Shown: positions 1-10,956 of the stretch, piece by piece | Layout of the letters: every line of letters begins with the position of its first letter | Numbering within the stretch: position 1 is the first letter of the stretch | NCBI RefSeq assembly: GCF_963259705.1 | Contig: NC_081861.1 | Span: forward strand, 109,274,102 to 109,338,101 | Source: Myotis daubentonii | Taxonomy: Eukaryota; Chordata; Mammalia; Chiroptera; Vespertilionidae | Reading direction: 5' to 3' | Length of the DNA stretch: 64,000 nt | Position numbers and translations under genes: made by a program | Notes under the pieces: model-generated | What the model saw: the letters and a program-made list of their open reading frames with translations, nothing else | What the model was told of the DNA's origin: nothing | Databases searched by the model: none

Positions 1-278
1 GAGAAGCACAAAATGTCTTGAATAAAGAGAATTCACATAGTAGTTGGAAAATTTAGCTGTCTCTTAACATGACACATGTTATTGCCAGAAATAACAATAA
101 TATGCCTTAAATACCCACTAGTTATTGGTATTATAGTTGGCATACAATATTATATTAGTTTCCGGTCTACAACATAGTGAATCAACACGTATGTTCCTTA
201 CAAAGTGATCACCACAATTAGTCCAGTAACTATCTATCATCTTACATAGTTACATAGTTATTGTGATATTATTGACTA
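1..278 (-). mobile_element. L1 3'UTR fragment, minus strand
   Basis: The stretch containing GTGATCACCACAATTAGTCC and CTTACATAGTTACATAG matches the antisense of an old mammalian L1 (L1MA-like) 3'UTR. It is interrupted by a Helitron at 279 and resumes at 772. Confidence 0.65.
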
Positions 279-771
279 CTAGAGGCCCGGTGCACAAAAA
301 TTTGTGCACTGGCGAGGGAGGCGGGGTGGGGGGTGTCCCTCAGCCCCACTTGCGCCCTCTCACAGTCTGGGACCCCTTGGGAGATAACCACCTGCTGGCT
401 TAGGCCTGCTCCCCGGGTGGCAGATGGCAGGACCGATCCCTCGGTGCCTGCCCCACCTCTCCAGGTCACGCACACAGCAGGGCCAATCTGGGAGGTGGGG
501 GCACCGCCCCGTGTCACACACATGGCAGGATTGATCCAGGGGTTGGGGGGCTACCACAGTTTGGGTCGCACACTGGCGCCCACCACCCTGGGTCACAGAT
601 AGCAGGCCTGGATGGCAGCAGGGCAGGCTGGATGGGATGTCCCGCCCTGCCTGCAGTATGCAAATTAGCCTCCATCTTTGTTGGTGGTTAATTTGCATAT
701 CACACTGATTAGCCAATGGGGGCATAGCGAAGGTATGGTCAATTACCATGTTTGTCTATTATTAGATAGGA
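279..771 (-). mobile_element. Non-autonomous Helitron (HeliBat-type)
   Basis: Read on the minus strand it starts TCCTATCTAATAATAG at 771 and ends with a GTGCAC hairpin (290-310) followed by CGGGCCTCTAG, ending at 279. It sits between host A (278) and T (772), the standard Helitron A/T target, with no target duplication. The interior carries degenerate copies of the roughly 47-bp unit seen in the large Helitron at 39461. Confidence 0.9.
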
Positions 772-1087
772 TATTTATTATGCTGTACATTACATTCCTA
801 AGACATTTTCAATCTGAAAATGTGTACTTCTTAATCTCCTTTAGATTTTCTGATCCCCATCACCTACCTCTCCATCAAATTTTTCTCTCTATCTATGAGT
901 GTGTTTATATTTCATTTTGCTTGTTCGTTTGTTTTGTTTTACAGATTCAACATATAAGTGATATCATACAGTATTTTTCTTTTGCTGTCCAACTAATTTC
1001 ACTTAGCATAATATGCTGTAGGTCAATCCATGTTGTTGTAAATATCAAGAATTCAATTTTTTTTTATGGCTGAGCAATATCCCATTG
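772..1087 (-). mobile_element. L1 3' end, minus strand (continuation)
   Basis: Resumes the L1 broken by the Helitron at 279-771, running through TGCTGTACATTACATTCC and the antisense ORF2 end (ATAAGTGATATCATACAGTAT, TTCACTTAGCATAATATG). Confidence 0.7.
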
Positions 1088-1292
1088 TACAGGTGTGGGC
1101 AAAAGTAGGTTAAATTATTGACCACCATTACTTAAAAGACAAATCATAATTAAGGATATGATATAATAACTAACAATAGGACAAATAAAAATAAATAATA
1201 CAATAATAAATAAATAAATAAATAAATAATACAAGAATAAACTGTGTTTCATGTGCTCATGGCTATAAACCTAGTTTTGCTAACTCCTGTAT
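1088..1292. mobile_element. Tc1/mariner-type MITE
   Basis: The ends are inverted: ACAGGTGTGGGCAAAAGTAGG at the left and CCTAGTTTTGCTAACTCCTGT at the right, flanked by TA. The middle is AT-rich with an (AATA)n run at about 1196-1230. The TIR resembles that of mammalian mariner-derived MITEs. It is inserted into L1. Confidence 0.75.
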
Positions 1293-1545
1293 ATGTATGC
1301 CACATCTTTAGCCATTATCAATGAACACTTAGGTTGCTTCCATATCTTGTCTATTGCCAACAATGTTGCAGTGAAACTAGAGGGGCATATATCTTTTTGA
1401 ATTTGCACTTTTTTATTTTTTGGATAAATACACAGAAGTAGAAATTCTGGGTCATGTAGTAGTTCTATCTTAAAAGGTTTGAGGCATCTTCATACTGGTT
1501 TCAATCTGATAATCACCATACTGTTGTCTGTGTCTGTTTGCATTC
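1293..1545 (-). mobile_element. L1 ORF2 3' region, minus strand
   Basis: Antisense L1 text (CTTAGGTTGCTTCCATATCTTG, TTGGATAAATACACAGAAGTAG) continues from the segment left of the MITE. Confidence 0.7.
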
Positions 1546-1763
1546 TTTTTAAAAATATATTTTTATTGATTTCAGAGAGGAAGAGGGAGGGAGAGAGAGA
1601 TGGAAACATCAATGATAAGAGAGAATCTTTGATCGACTGCCTCTTGCACACCCCACTCTGGGGGCTGAGCCTGCAACCCGGGCATGTGTCCTCACCAGAA
1701 ATCTAATCCTGACCTTCTGGTCATAGGTCAACACTCAACCACTGAGCCACTCCGGCTGGTCTG
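1546..1763 (-). mobile_element. Ves SINE, older subfamily
   Basis: The oligo-A tail is at the left and the tRNA-like head at the right (AACACTCAACCACTGAGCCAC). The internal CAGAGAGGAAG and GAAACATCAATGA blocks are typical of this bat SINE. Confidence 0.85.
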
Positions 1764-2400
1764 TTTCTTTTCTAATACCTTCAACTTTTTCACCTAGCTC
1801 CCCACAAAACCCTCCATTCTGACAGCTTTCAGTCTGTTCCATTTATCTATGAGTCTGTTTCTATTTCATTATTTTGTTCATTAGATTCTACATATAAGTA
1901 AGATCATATGGTACTTGTCTTTCTCTGACTGGCTTATTTCACTTCTTCATAATACCCTCAAGGTCCATCCTTGCTGTCACAAAAGGTAAGATTTCCCTTT
2001 TTTCCCCTTTACCCTTGAGTAGTATTCATTTGTGTAAATGTACCACAGTTGTTTTTTTTTTTTATCCAATCATCTCCTGATGGGCACTTGGGCTGCTTCC
2101 AAATCTTGGCTTTTATAAATAACACTGCAATGAGTGTAGGGTGCATATGTTCTTTAGAATTAGTGTTTCAGGTTTCTTCGGAGACATTCCCAGAAATGGA
2201 ATTGCTGGATCATTAGGCAGTTCCATTTTCCATTTTTATTTTTTGAGAAAATTCCATACTGTCTTCCACAATGACTGAACCAATTTTCATTCCCACAAAC
2301 AGTGCAAGAGGGTTGCCTTTACTCCATGTGCTATCCAACACTTGTTGTTTGCTGATTTATTGATGATCACCATTCTGACAGGCATGGAGTGATATCTCAA
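1764..2400 (-). mobile_element. L1 ORF2 3' region, minus strand
   Basis: Antisense L1 with CTGACTGGCTTATTTCACTTC, a GTCCATCC block and CCATACTGTCTTCCACAATG. It is degenerate and carries no open frame of useful length. Confidence 0.7.
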
Positions 2401-2774
2401 TGTGTTTTTTAAAATTTATCTTTATTGTTGAAAGTTTTACAGATGTACTCTTTTATTTTCCCATTGCCATCCTCTACCCTGCACCCCCCCCAGGCCTTCA
2501 CCACATTATTGTCTGTATCCATGGGCTACGCATATATGCATATAAGTTACCCAGTTAATCTCTCCCCACCCACCACCCACTCACACCTCCTCTCTGAGAT
2601 TCATCAATTTGTCCCATGCTTCTATGTCTCTTCTTTCATCAGTTTATGTTGTTCATTAGATTCCATATATGAGTGATATCATGTGATACTTATCTTTCTC
2701 TGACTGGCTTATTTGGCACAGCATAATACTCTCCAGGTCCCTCTTGCTGTCTCAAAGGGTAAGAGATACTTCTT
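2401..2774 (-). mobile_element. Bat L1 3'UTR, minus strand
   Basis: Starts with TTTTTAAAATTTATCTTTATTG, the reverse complement of the bat L1 tail (CAATAAAGATAAATTTT). It contains the C-rich 3'UTR (CACCCCCCCCAGGCC). It continues after the SINE/Helitron insertion at 3612. Confidence 0.8.
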
Positions 2775-3611
2775 TTTTAAAAATATATTTTTACTAGGGG
2801 CCCAGTGCACAAATTTGTGCACTTTGAAAGGAACTGTGGGCTGCGAAGCTGCAGTGGGCACAGGGGTGGGTCTCGACCCATCCTCCCCTCCCCCTTCCAC
2901 CACAGCCCCCAGTCCCCTGTCTCCCGGCAGCCCTGCTCCTGCCACCACTCCCACATGCTGATGGCGCTGGCCCCACTCACAGCCGCTGACAATGTGGAGC
3001 AATTGGGGCTGGAGCCAATAGCAGGTGTGAGTAGGGTCGGCACCATCAGCAGGTGCAACTGGCAGCTGCTGCCCCGATTGCCTCTCTGGAGCAGGGGGAG
3101 GTGGAGAAGCCCTCAGGGCCAATCAGACTGGCAGCCACCACTAGTACCTGCTGATGGCACTGAGCAATCAGGACTGGTGTTGGACTCCAGCAGCAGGTGT
3201 GAGAGGCAGCTGCTAGGCCCCAATTGCTCCTCAGGAGCAGAGGGAGGTGGAGAAGCCCTGAGGAGCAATCAGGGCTTGTAGCCACTGCTAGCACCCACTG
3301 ACAGCACCAGTGATCAGGACCGGTGCTGGGCGCCGGCAGTGGGTGTGAGCGATCGGTTGTTCGTTTGTTCTACTGTTTGGTCTATTTGCATATTAGCCTT
3401 TTATTATATAGGATTTATTTCAGAGAAGAAGGGATAGGGAGAGAGAGAAACATCAATAATGAGAGAGAACCACTGATCAGCTACCTCGCATATCCCCCCC
3501 CCACAGGGATCAAGCCCACAACCCAGGCATGCACCCTTGATGGGACTCAAACCCAGGACCCTTCAGTCCCCAGGCTGAGGCTCCATCCAGTGAGCCAAAC
3601 CCGCTAGGGCA
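2775..3611 (-). mobile_element. Ves SINE split by a Helitron
   Basis: The SINE tail is 2775-2793 and the rest is 3414-3611, ending in GAGCCAAACCCGCTAGGGC. The direct repeat AAGAGAT flanks the unit (2761-2767 and 3611-3617), marking the SINE target duplication inside L1. The Helitron at 2794-3413 separates the two SINE parts exactly at A|T. Confidence 0.85.
2794..3413 (-). mobile_element. Non-autonomous Helitron nested in a SINE
   Basis: The minus-strand 5' end TCCTATATAATAAAAGGCTAATATGC is complete at 3413. The 3' hairpin GTGCACAAATTTGTGCAC ends with CTAG at 2794. It is 620 bp with an internal GC-rich segment of repeated AGCAATC/GGAGGTGGAGAAGCCCT blocks. Confidence 0.9.
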
Positions 3612-4005
3612 AGAGATCATTCTTTTTTATAGCTGCATAGTATTCCATGGTGTAAATGTACTACTACTTTATTACCACTCATCTGCTGATAGGCACTTGG
3701 GCTGTTTCCAGATTTTGGAATTGCATTGAATCTATGGCATACTTTGGGTAGTATGGACATCTTAATGATGTTTATTCTTTCTATGAACATAGTCTATGCT
3801 TACACTTATCTGCATTTTCCTCAATTTCTTTCTTTATTATCCTATAATTTTCTGAGTACAGGTCTTTTACTTCCTTGGTTAAATTTTTAAGAAAATTATT
3901 TCTAGATACCTTGTTTTTTGTTGTTGTTGCAACTGTACTAGTATGTAAGATTGTTTTCTTAGTTTCTCTTTCTGATAATTCATTATTGGTATATAAAAAT
4001 GCAAC
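3612..4005 (-). mobile_element. L1 ORF2 fragments, minus strand
   Basis: Continues the antisense L1 (GCATAGTATTCCATGGTGTAAATG, then a jump to the TTTTCTGAGTACAGGTCTTTTAC region). The jump near 3720 indicates an internal deletion or two joined L1 pieces. Confidence 0.65.
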
Positions 4006-5400
4006 TGAGAGGATTCCAAGATGGCTACAGAATAGGTGGAAGCTGTACCCACCTGCTCCTGGCCCCAAACTGGATTTACAGTTAAATTACAGAACAATCA
4101 ATCTTAACAACCAACTGAAGGTTAACTGAACTGAACTAGTATAACCAAGGATTACAGAAGAAGCCACAGGGAGACTGGTAAGAAGGGCAGAGATGCAGAA
4201 AGGGATCCCTCCCACATGCAGGTGTGGCTGTGGCTGTGGCTGAGAAGATCAAGGGATATTGTGGCTACAAAACTCCTTCCATCTCAACCCCATGCACAGA
4301 TCCCCAACCTATAGCAACAGAGATGAGAGGAGGAGCCCTGTATCATCTGGAAGGGAAAATCAGTGTGGATTCAGTCTTCCTGGGAGACTCAGACCACATT
4401 CTCTCAGAGAAGAGCACTCCTATTGTTACAGCACCAGCCTGGGGAGTCTGGACTATGACTGATGGTGAGACCATACTTCCATATTCTGGTCCTGTGGAAG
4501 TGTCTGCTGGTTATGCCCAGGAGTGACTTTAAGGGACCCTCTGTTTCCTGGGGAAGATTTCGGTAGAAACTCAGATGGTGACTAAACTTTGGTAGAAACT
4601 CAGATGGTGGCTTGGGATAAAGGACTGGTCTCCCCAATCTTTAGTTCACAGCAGGCACCATCCACCACAAATGTTGAGCCACTGGGCCCTGCCTTTCCTG
4701 CTGAGTTTGTCAGTGTAGAGCTTAGGACTTTCAGCCCTGCCATGCTTAGACTGGCCACACAGAGAGACAGAGGGCTGCACAGGGCTGGGACATTCAGCTC
4801 CATTTTGTGTAGGTCAGCAGCACAGGGGAAACTAGGAGCTAGCTGCACAGAGCTGGAATTTTCCCTAGGATGCTTCTGTCCAGGAGTCAGATGAGCAAGT
4901 TCTGGGTTGTGGCTACATTGCAGGGAGTCAAATCCTATCTCCCCTGTGAGTTCAGCCCATGCTAACCTGGGAAGGGGAAGAAGTACCCACCCCGCTCCTA
5001 CAGGCTTGTAGGCACCCCCCTCCCCCACGCAATGGGATACTGTTTGGATCAGCCCTACCAAGTCCTGGATACCACCACTGGGTCCAGTCCATGGGGACAA
5101 GGCAGAGAGGTTCAGAGTGGGGACATTCAAATTCTGAGAACCTCAGAGGCTATTGTGTTGTGGTACTAGGATGAAGTGCTTAGCTCACTCCTGTGGGCTG
5201 GGCTGGCATCATCCCCAGTGGGAGATTCTTTTGACCTATCCTCCTGAGCCTTGGGCGCTGCGCTTACTCATGCAGAGGGAAAGGTTCTCAGTACCCAAAC
5301 TTAAACTGAAGCAAGCCCTCCTAGGGGGAGCTAGAGTTGGAAATTCTGGCAGAGATTGAGGGGTTTGGCTTTTAAGCAGGGGCTACATTCTCCTCCTTGA
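4006..5400 (+). mobile_element. L1/HAL1 5'UTR block, plus strand
   Basis: The sequence after GATTCCAAGATGGCTAC resembles, in order, the 5'UTR of the HAL1-like element at 59641 (a tract ACAGAAGAAGCCACAGGGAGACTGG aligns with GAAGAAGCATGTGGAGACTG). It lies in the opposite orientation to the L1 on both sides, so it is either an inverted 5' end (twin priming) or a separate insertion. Short frames within it are shadows. Confidence 0.6.
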
Positions 5401-5711
5401 GTGCCTGACTTTTGCCATATCTTCACTTTCAGTCTTTTGTTCTGAGGTGGGTCTCTTTTGAGCAGCATATGTATATTCGTCATGTTTTCTTATCCATTCA
5501 AATAACCTATGTCTTTACATTTTTTTAATCCTCATTTGAGGATATTGTTTTTTTAATTGATTTTAGAGAGAGAATGTGGGGGCCCTGTCTAGAGTACACC
5601 AAATGTTGCTTTGACTCCATATTTTTGTGTTTTTTTTTCTTGCAGTTTTTCTCTTGAATTGATTTCTAGTTTCATACCATTGTGATCAGTGAAGATGCTT
5701 GATAGATTTTG
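5401..5711 (-). mobile_element. L1 ORF2 (endonuclease region), minus strand
   Basis: Antisense L1: TTTCAGTCTTTTGTTCTGAGGTGGGTCTC, then GATTTCTAGTTTCATACCATTGTGATCAG. A short SINE-like piece (TTGATTTTAGAGAGAGA) sits near 5557. Confidence 0.65.
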
Positions 5712-6372
5712 TTGCTGTAGGTTTGGGTGGATGGAATTCCTCCATTGCTAGTGGGATTGGGGTTCTTGGTGTACTGGTAGAATGATAATTTACAGAGGCT
5801 CCCCAAAATATTTGCATGAGATTATATTTCTTGGTTGCAAAATCCCATGTCCCTTAAACCAGTCCTGTGTAATATGAAGCTGGGAATTCAGTAGAACTAA
5901 AGGCATGGCCAGTGTCCAGAGTTTCTATTCCATGATGGAATTGAGTCTGATGTAGCATCAGGTTAGATTCAGTCCATTAATCCATTGTGTGGGTCCCACA
6001 TGGCTCACAGAGCATGTGTGCTCTTTAGGCCAGGAGTAAGTTGTGAGCAGTGAGAGAGCAAGAGGGAACTCCCTTTCTTTAAGAATTAAATATCTTAGAT
6101 TTTGTGTTCTTGCAGTGGTCATGACTATTCTGGACACTAACTCACTCCCAGGTGTGATTGATAGGTAAGCATCTTCCCAAGTCACCCATACCTTACTGAG
6201 CATATGTCTATTGTCCTGTCCCTTCCTACATTGATCTGTGGGAAATAGACTTGGAGATGTTAATTACTGCTTCCTGGCAAAGCTGTATAAATAGCATGCC
6301 TATATTATCTAGTATCTCCTTTGCTCCTTTCCTGTTACACAATAAGCAGGTTATTATAATGGCATTTCACTC
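5712..6372 (+). mobile_element. LTR-like insertion in L1 (unclassified)
   Basis: The flanking L1 reads continuously if this block is removed (GATAGATTT joined to CACTCTTCTTAAATG), and ATTT is repeated at both edges. Inside, TATAAATAGCATGCC at about 6287 looks like an LTR promoter on the plus strand. It has no coding capacity. Class is not determined. Confidence 0.45.
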
Positions 6373-6649
6373 TTCTTAAATGTATTGAGACTTGTTATGT
6401 GGTCAAATATTGGTCTATCCTAGAAAATGTTCCATGTGTGCTTGAAATGAATGTGTATTCTGTTTTGGGGTTGAATAATCTGTTAATATATATTAAGTTC
6501 ATCTGGACTAATATGTCACTTAAGGCCACTATTTCCCTGCTTGTTTTCTGTCTGGAAAATCCATTCATTGATGTAAGAGGAGTGTTGAAGTCCCCTATTA
6601 TTGTAATACTGTTGATCTCTCCCTTTATGTCTGTCAATATTTTCTTTAT
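6373..6649 (-). mobile_element. L1 ORF2 endonuclease region, minus strand
   Basis: Antisense of the endonuclease domain; the minus-strand frame at 6395-6637 still reads ITIIGDFNTPLTS and a YTFISSTHGTFSRIDQYL tract typical of L1 EN. It is broken on both sides. Confidence 0.75.
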
Positions 6650-6660
6650 GGCTCAGGGCA

Positions 6661-6874
6661 TAGCTCAGTGGTTGAGCATCAACCTATGAACCAGGAGGTC
6701 AGGTTCAATATCCAGTTAGGGCACATGCCTGTGTTGTGAGCTTGATTTCCAGTGTGGAGCATGCAAGAGGCAATCGATTAGTGATTCTCTCTCATCATTG
6801 ATGTTTCTATCTCTCTCTCCCACTCCCTTCCTCCTTTCCTCTCTGAAATCAATAAAAATATATTTTAAGAAACA
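6661..6874 (+). mobile_element. Ves SINE, older subfamily
   Basis: Flanked by perfect 11-bp repeats TTTTCTTTATG (6650-6660 and 6875-6885). The head GGCATAGCTCAGTGGTTGAGC and the tail CAATAAAAATATATTTTAAG are intact. Confidence 0.9.
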
Positions 6875-6885
6875 TTTTCTTTATG

Positions 6886-7960
6886 TAGTTAGGTGTTCCT
6901 ATTTATTTACTGCATAGATGTTTACATGTTATATACTCTTGTTAGCTTGATCCCTTTAATCATTATGTAATGTCCTTCTTTATCTCTTGATAGTCTTTGT
7001 TTTAAAGTCTATTTTGTCTGATGTAACTGTCACTACCTTAAGTTTCTTTTCATTTCCATTTTCCTGAAATATCTTTTTCCATAATGTCACTTTTAGTCTG
7101 TGTGTATCATTCAATCTGAAGTGAGTCCCTTGTATGCAGCATATACAAGGATCTTGTTTTTTTTAATCAATTCATCCACCCTATGTTTTTTGATTGAAAC
7201 ATTTAGTACTTTAAATTTAAACTAATTTTTGGTAAGTGTGAAATATTTCCATTTTATTAATTTTCTGGATTTTTTTGTAGTTTTTCTTTGTTCATTTCCT
7301 TTTCCTCTTGCTGTCTTCTCTTGTATATTGAGGCTTTAGTTATTTGTTTGAATTCCCTTATCTTTATTGTTTTGTGATCTATTATAGGTTTTTGGTTTGT
7401 GGTTACCATGAGACTCATATATAACCATGTGTATAGCAATTTATTTTAAGTGGATGTTCACTTAATTTTGAACATATTCTAAAAGTACTTCTAACTTTAC
7501 TCATTTCCCATGTTTATGTTTTTGACATCATATTTTACACCTTTTAGGTGTGTCGCATCCCTTAATTTAAAATTGCAGTTTCACATGTTCTTACCATTTT
7601 TGTATTTTAACTTTCAAACTAATTTTGTAATTGGTTGATCTACTTATTTTACTAAATATTTGCCTTTATCGATGATTTTTTTTTACTTCTTACAATTTTT
7701 TAATTTTTATTTTTGGCATTTTCTTTTTCCCTTAAAGAAATACTTTTAACATTTCTTGTAGTTTTGGTTTAGTGGTGTTGAACTCTTTTAGCTTTTGCTT
7801 GTCTGAGACATTATCTCCCCTTTAATTCTGAATGATAATATTGCTGGGTAGAATATTCTTATATGTAGGTTTTCTCTTTTTATCACTTTGAATATATTGT
7901 AACTTTCCCTTCTGCAAAGTTCCTGCTGAAAAAAAAAATCATCTGTCCTCATTATTCATA
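6886..7960 (-). mobile_element. L1 5' half, minus strand
   Basis: Antisense L1 endonuclease/ORF1 junction (TTGTCTGATGTAACTGTCACTACC, GAAGTGAGTCCCTTGTATGCAGC, TTTTGATTGAAACATTTAG), running to a TTCCTGCTGAAAAAAAAAATCA ORF1 block at the right edge. Confidence 0.7.
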
Positions 7961-8420
7961 ATTATTTTGTCAATAAAAATAAGGAATTGTGTTTTCCTGC
8001 AAAGTACAAAATAAAAACATAAATTGAAACTTTATAACCAGTGTTTTTTTTCTTCTAATTAGTCTATACTTTACCTTGTTACTTAAAGGTAAAGTAATTA
8101 TAATGAAAAATTCTGTAACAAGTTTCTACTTAGAAACTTGAAAAGAAAATATTAAATTTTTGCTGTAATTTAATACTGTAAACAAAGTCACAGCAATTCT
8201 TATAAATAGATTATTTTGGGTTATTTCCAATTTTAAAAAAATAAACTTTTTCTTACCTGATGGGAGAATTAGTAAAAGGATATTCAGGTTTCAGGCGTAA
8301 CAGATAACAAAAAAAGGATAACATAAAGATGTTTTAGAAAACTCAAATAACTGAGAGTGTTTCTGTTTGAAATTGGGTCCTTCCACAAAGTCACAAGAAA
8401 AACATTTTGGGGAACCACAA
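7961..8420. other. AT-rich single-copy intron DNA
   Basis: No repeat family, open frame or motif recognised. Several A/T runs of 6-10 bases. Confidence 0.5.
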
Positions 8421-9240
8421 ATAGAAGGATTTAATATAATGGTAAGATTTATTGGAATAGATATGAAAGATTTCCCCAGGTTCCCAATGTCTCATCTCCA
8501 TCCATCTTTCTGAGGAAAAAGTTCAGCCTTATTTTTATCAAGCCCAGAAGCAGGACTAGAGTCCAGAAATTCTGTGCTATTGGTTCAGTCCATGCCAAAG
8601 CTCAATCCAATTCTTTCTTCCCAGCTGCACTCAGACCAGTGCTGCATTTCACTACCCAGTACCCAAGATGGTGCCATGTGTGGAGCCTGTGCAGCTGCCA
8701 GATCCAAACTTAAAGCCCTGCCTGGGCCCCATGCAAATGCTGAGCCCCCTATGGTTGCTATGGAGAGAGAATGTGCAAATGATTGGGCAATTAAACCCAT
8801 ATTACAGGGTGAGAGAGAGAACAAGAGAGAGAGAGAGTGAGAGCTTTGTTAAGTTTTGATTATATTACCCTGGGCTTGGGAGAGACCAGTTCTCTTTCAA
8901 ACTAACCAATCAATTTCATAATTCTTCCTGGACTTGTGCTGATCCCTTGCCCTAACCAGTCCATTTCCTGGACCTTCCAGGGATGTGTCCCTTATCCAAT
9001 CCGAACTTTTTTCCAGGCTAGATACTTCCTCCTTACCGTTGCCATCTTGGCTTCTACTGGACATGTACCAAGCAGAGGAATTTCTGCTGCTGTTTTTATT
9101 CTACCCTCAGTAATCCTGGCTAATTACTGTCTTCTTTGGGATTAGGTCCCAAGAGGGGAGGATGCAGTGGTCCCCTAGGGAGCCTATGAATGATTCAATT
9201 TCCTGGTGAAGGAGGCTTATTTTCCAAATCTGCTTCCTAG
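8421..9240 (-). mobile_element. LTR-like element, minus strand (unclassified ERV)
   Basis: On the minus strand the right part has promoter-like composition, a GA-rich run (about 8807-8840) and a terminal AATAAATC polyadenylation-type signal (reverse of GATTTATT near 8446). It has moderately high GC in an AT-rich intron and only short frames. I infer a solo LTR or ERV remnant; target repeats were not found. Confidence 0.45.
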
Positions 9241-9345
9241 TTTATTTTATTTAATATCTGCTTACCTTTGTTCCTTTCCTTTATTAATACTAACTAGCTA
9301 TCTACACTAACAAGAACAATAGAGTATAAGATAATTTGATGTGTT

Positions 9346-9797
9346 GTAGATAATTTTTTATTCTCCCCCAGCTTTATTGAGATATAATTGATACATAACA
9401 TTGTATACATTTAAGGTATACAAATGATGATTTGATACACATATGTATTACCAAATGATCACCACAATAAGGCTAACATGGCCATCACCTCACATAGTTA
9501 CCTGTTGTTGGTGTGGCGAGAACATTTAAGGTCTATTCTCTTAACATCTCTCAACTATATAGCACAGTATTGTTAACTATATTCATCATATTGTACATTA
9601 GGTTCCCAGAAATTATTCATCTTATAACTGGAAGTCTGTACTCTTTAACCAACATCACCCCGCTTCCCCCACCCCTCAGCCCCCAGCAACCACCAGTCTA
9701 CTCTCTATTTCTAGGAATTTGGCTTTCTTAAATTTCACATATAAGTGATATCATATAGTATTTGTCTTTCTCTGTCTGATTTATCTCTTAGCATACT
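9346..9797 (-). mobile_element. L1 3'UTR (L1MA/L1M type), minus strand
   Basis: Starts with CCCCCAGCTTTATTGAGATATAATTG, the classic antisense L1M 3' end, and runs to CACATATAAGTGATATCATATAG. Confidence 0.8.
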
Positions 9798-10230
9798 GTA
9801 GCTGCTGATGGTATGGATAGCATGTGTCAGAGTGAATTGAAGAGAGTATTAGTGGGTATTGGTCAATAGATATAAATCTAGAAGGAATTGGAAGGACATA
9901 AACCAAACCAGTGGAGCCTTGATATCTCAAAAGCAAAAGTCAGTAGTTGAAATAGAATCATTGAAATCTGTAAAAAGTCATGATCTTTCATGATATTTAA
10001 TATAAAAGAGGCTCAAATAAAATAAATTCTAAGAATGCTATTAGAATGGTAAGTAAAATAGACAAAGGAAAAATATATAAAAACAAGTATAAGCATATCT
10101 ACATTCTTCACTTATTTGTGAAAGCACTCAGAGAATCTCATCATGTCTGACTTGATTTCAGTTATACAATAAGAATATTCCTAAAGCTAGGAATGCAATT
10201 TAAGACAGAAAGGAAATAGCCCTGAAACTA
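9798..10230. other. Intron DNA without recognised features
   Basis: AT-rich, with no family recognised and stops in all frames. Confidence 0.4.
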
Positions 10231-10375
10231 CAATACTCAAGCAAAATAATGGCCAGGGGAAGCAGAAGATTAAGAGAGGGGGATGAGAGTACAAGGGAGA
10301 TAAATGGTGATGCATGGGGATGACTTGGGGTGGTGAACACACAATACAGTGTATAGATGATGTATTATAGAATTA
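10231..10375 (+). mobile_element. L1 3'UTR, plus strand (left part)
   Basis: Contains ATGGCCAGGGGAAGCAG, GGGGATGACTTGGGG and ACAGATGATGTATTATAGAATT-like text of an L1MA 3' end. It continues at 11968 (CCCCTGAAACCTACATATTTTTG) after the Helitron block, giving a clean insertion point. Confidence 0.7.
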
Positions 10376-10956
10376 TTAGAGGCCCAGTGCATGAAATTTG
10401 TACACTCGGGGTGGGGGTGTCCCTCAGCCTGCCCTGTACCCTCTCACAGTCCGGGAGCCTTCAGGGGATATCCGACTGCCTAAGCTGGCAGTCGGACATC
10501 CTTAGTGCTGTAGCCGAGGTGAGAAAGGCTCCCACAATGTTTAAGACCTTTATCCATGAGCCCGGCTTCTGGATGAGCAGTCCTCTCCCTGTGGGAATGC
10601 ACTGACCATCACGGAGCAGCTTCTTTTTTTTTAATATATTTTATTGATTTTTTTACAGAGAGGAAGGGAGAGAGATAGAGAGTTAGAAACATCGATGAGA
10701 GAGAAACATCCATCAGCTGCCTCCTGCACATCTCCCACCGGGGATGTGCCCACAACCCAGGTACATGCCCTTGACCGGAATCGAACCTGGGACCTTTCAG
10801 TCTGCAGGCCGATGCTCTATCCACTGAGCCAAACCGGTTTCGGCGACGGAGCAGCTTCTGAGTTGAGCATCTGCTCCCTGGTGGTCAATGCACATTGTAG
10901 TGACCAGTTGTTCCACTGTTCAGTTGATTTGCATATTAGCCTTTTATTATATAAAA
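10376..10956 (-). mobile_element. Non-autonomous Helitron interrupted by a SINE
   Basis: The minus-strand 5' end (TAATAAAAGGCTAATATGC) is near 10956, although its first bases are altered. The 3' terminus is CTAA (C to T change at 10376). It contains the GGATGTCCGACTGCC inverted pair (about 10467-10502) typical of HeliBat interiors. A Ves SINE is inserted at 10625-10845. Confidence 0.85.
10625..10845 (-). mobile_element. Ves SINE, young subfamily
   Basis: Perfect 14-bp duplication ACGGAGCAGCTTCT at 10611-10624 and 10846-10859. A near-consensus head (GAGCCAAACCGGTTTCGGC) suggests recent insertion into the Helitron. Confidence 0.95.

Noticed and set aside
2709..3294. Several overlapping frames on both strands
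   Set aside because: They are in the GC-rich interior of a Helitron and do not resemble any protein.
4589..5130. Overlapping frames of 100-176 codons on both strands
   Set aside because: They lie in the L1/HAL1 5'UTR block, which is GC-rich and stop-poor by composition.
8574..8840. Paired plus and minus frames of about 80-88 codons
   Set aside because: They lie in an LTR-like element; no conserved domain.
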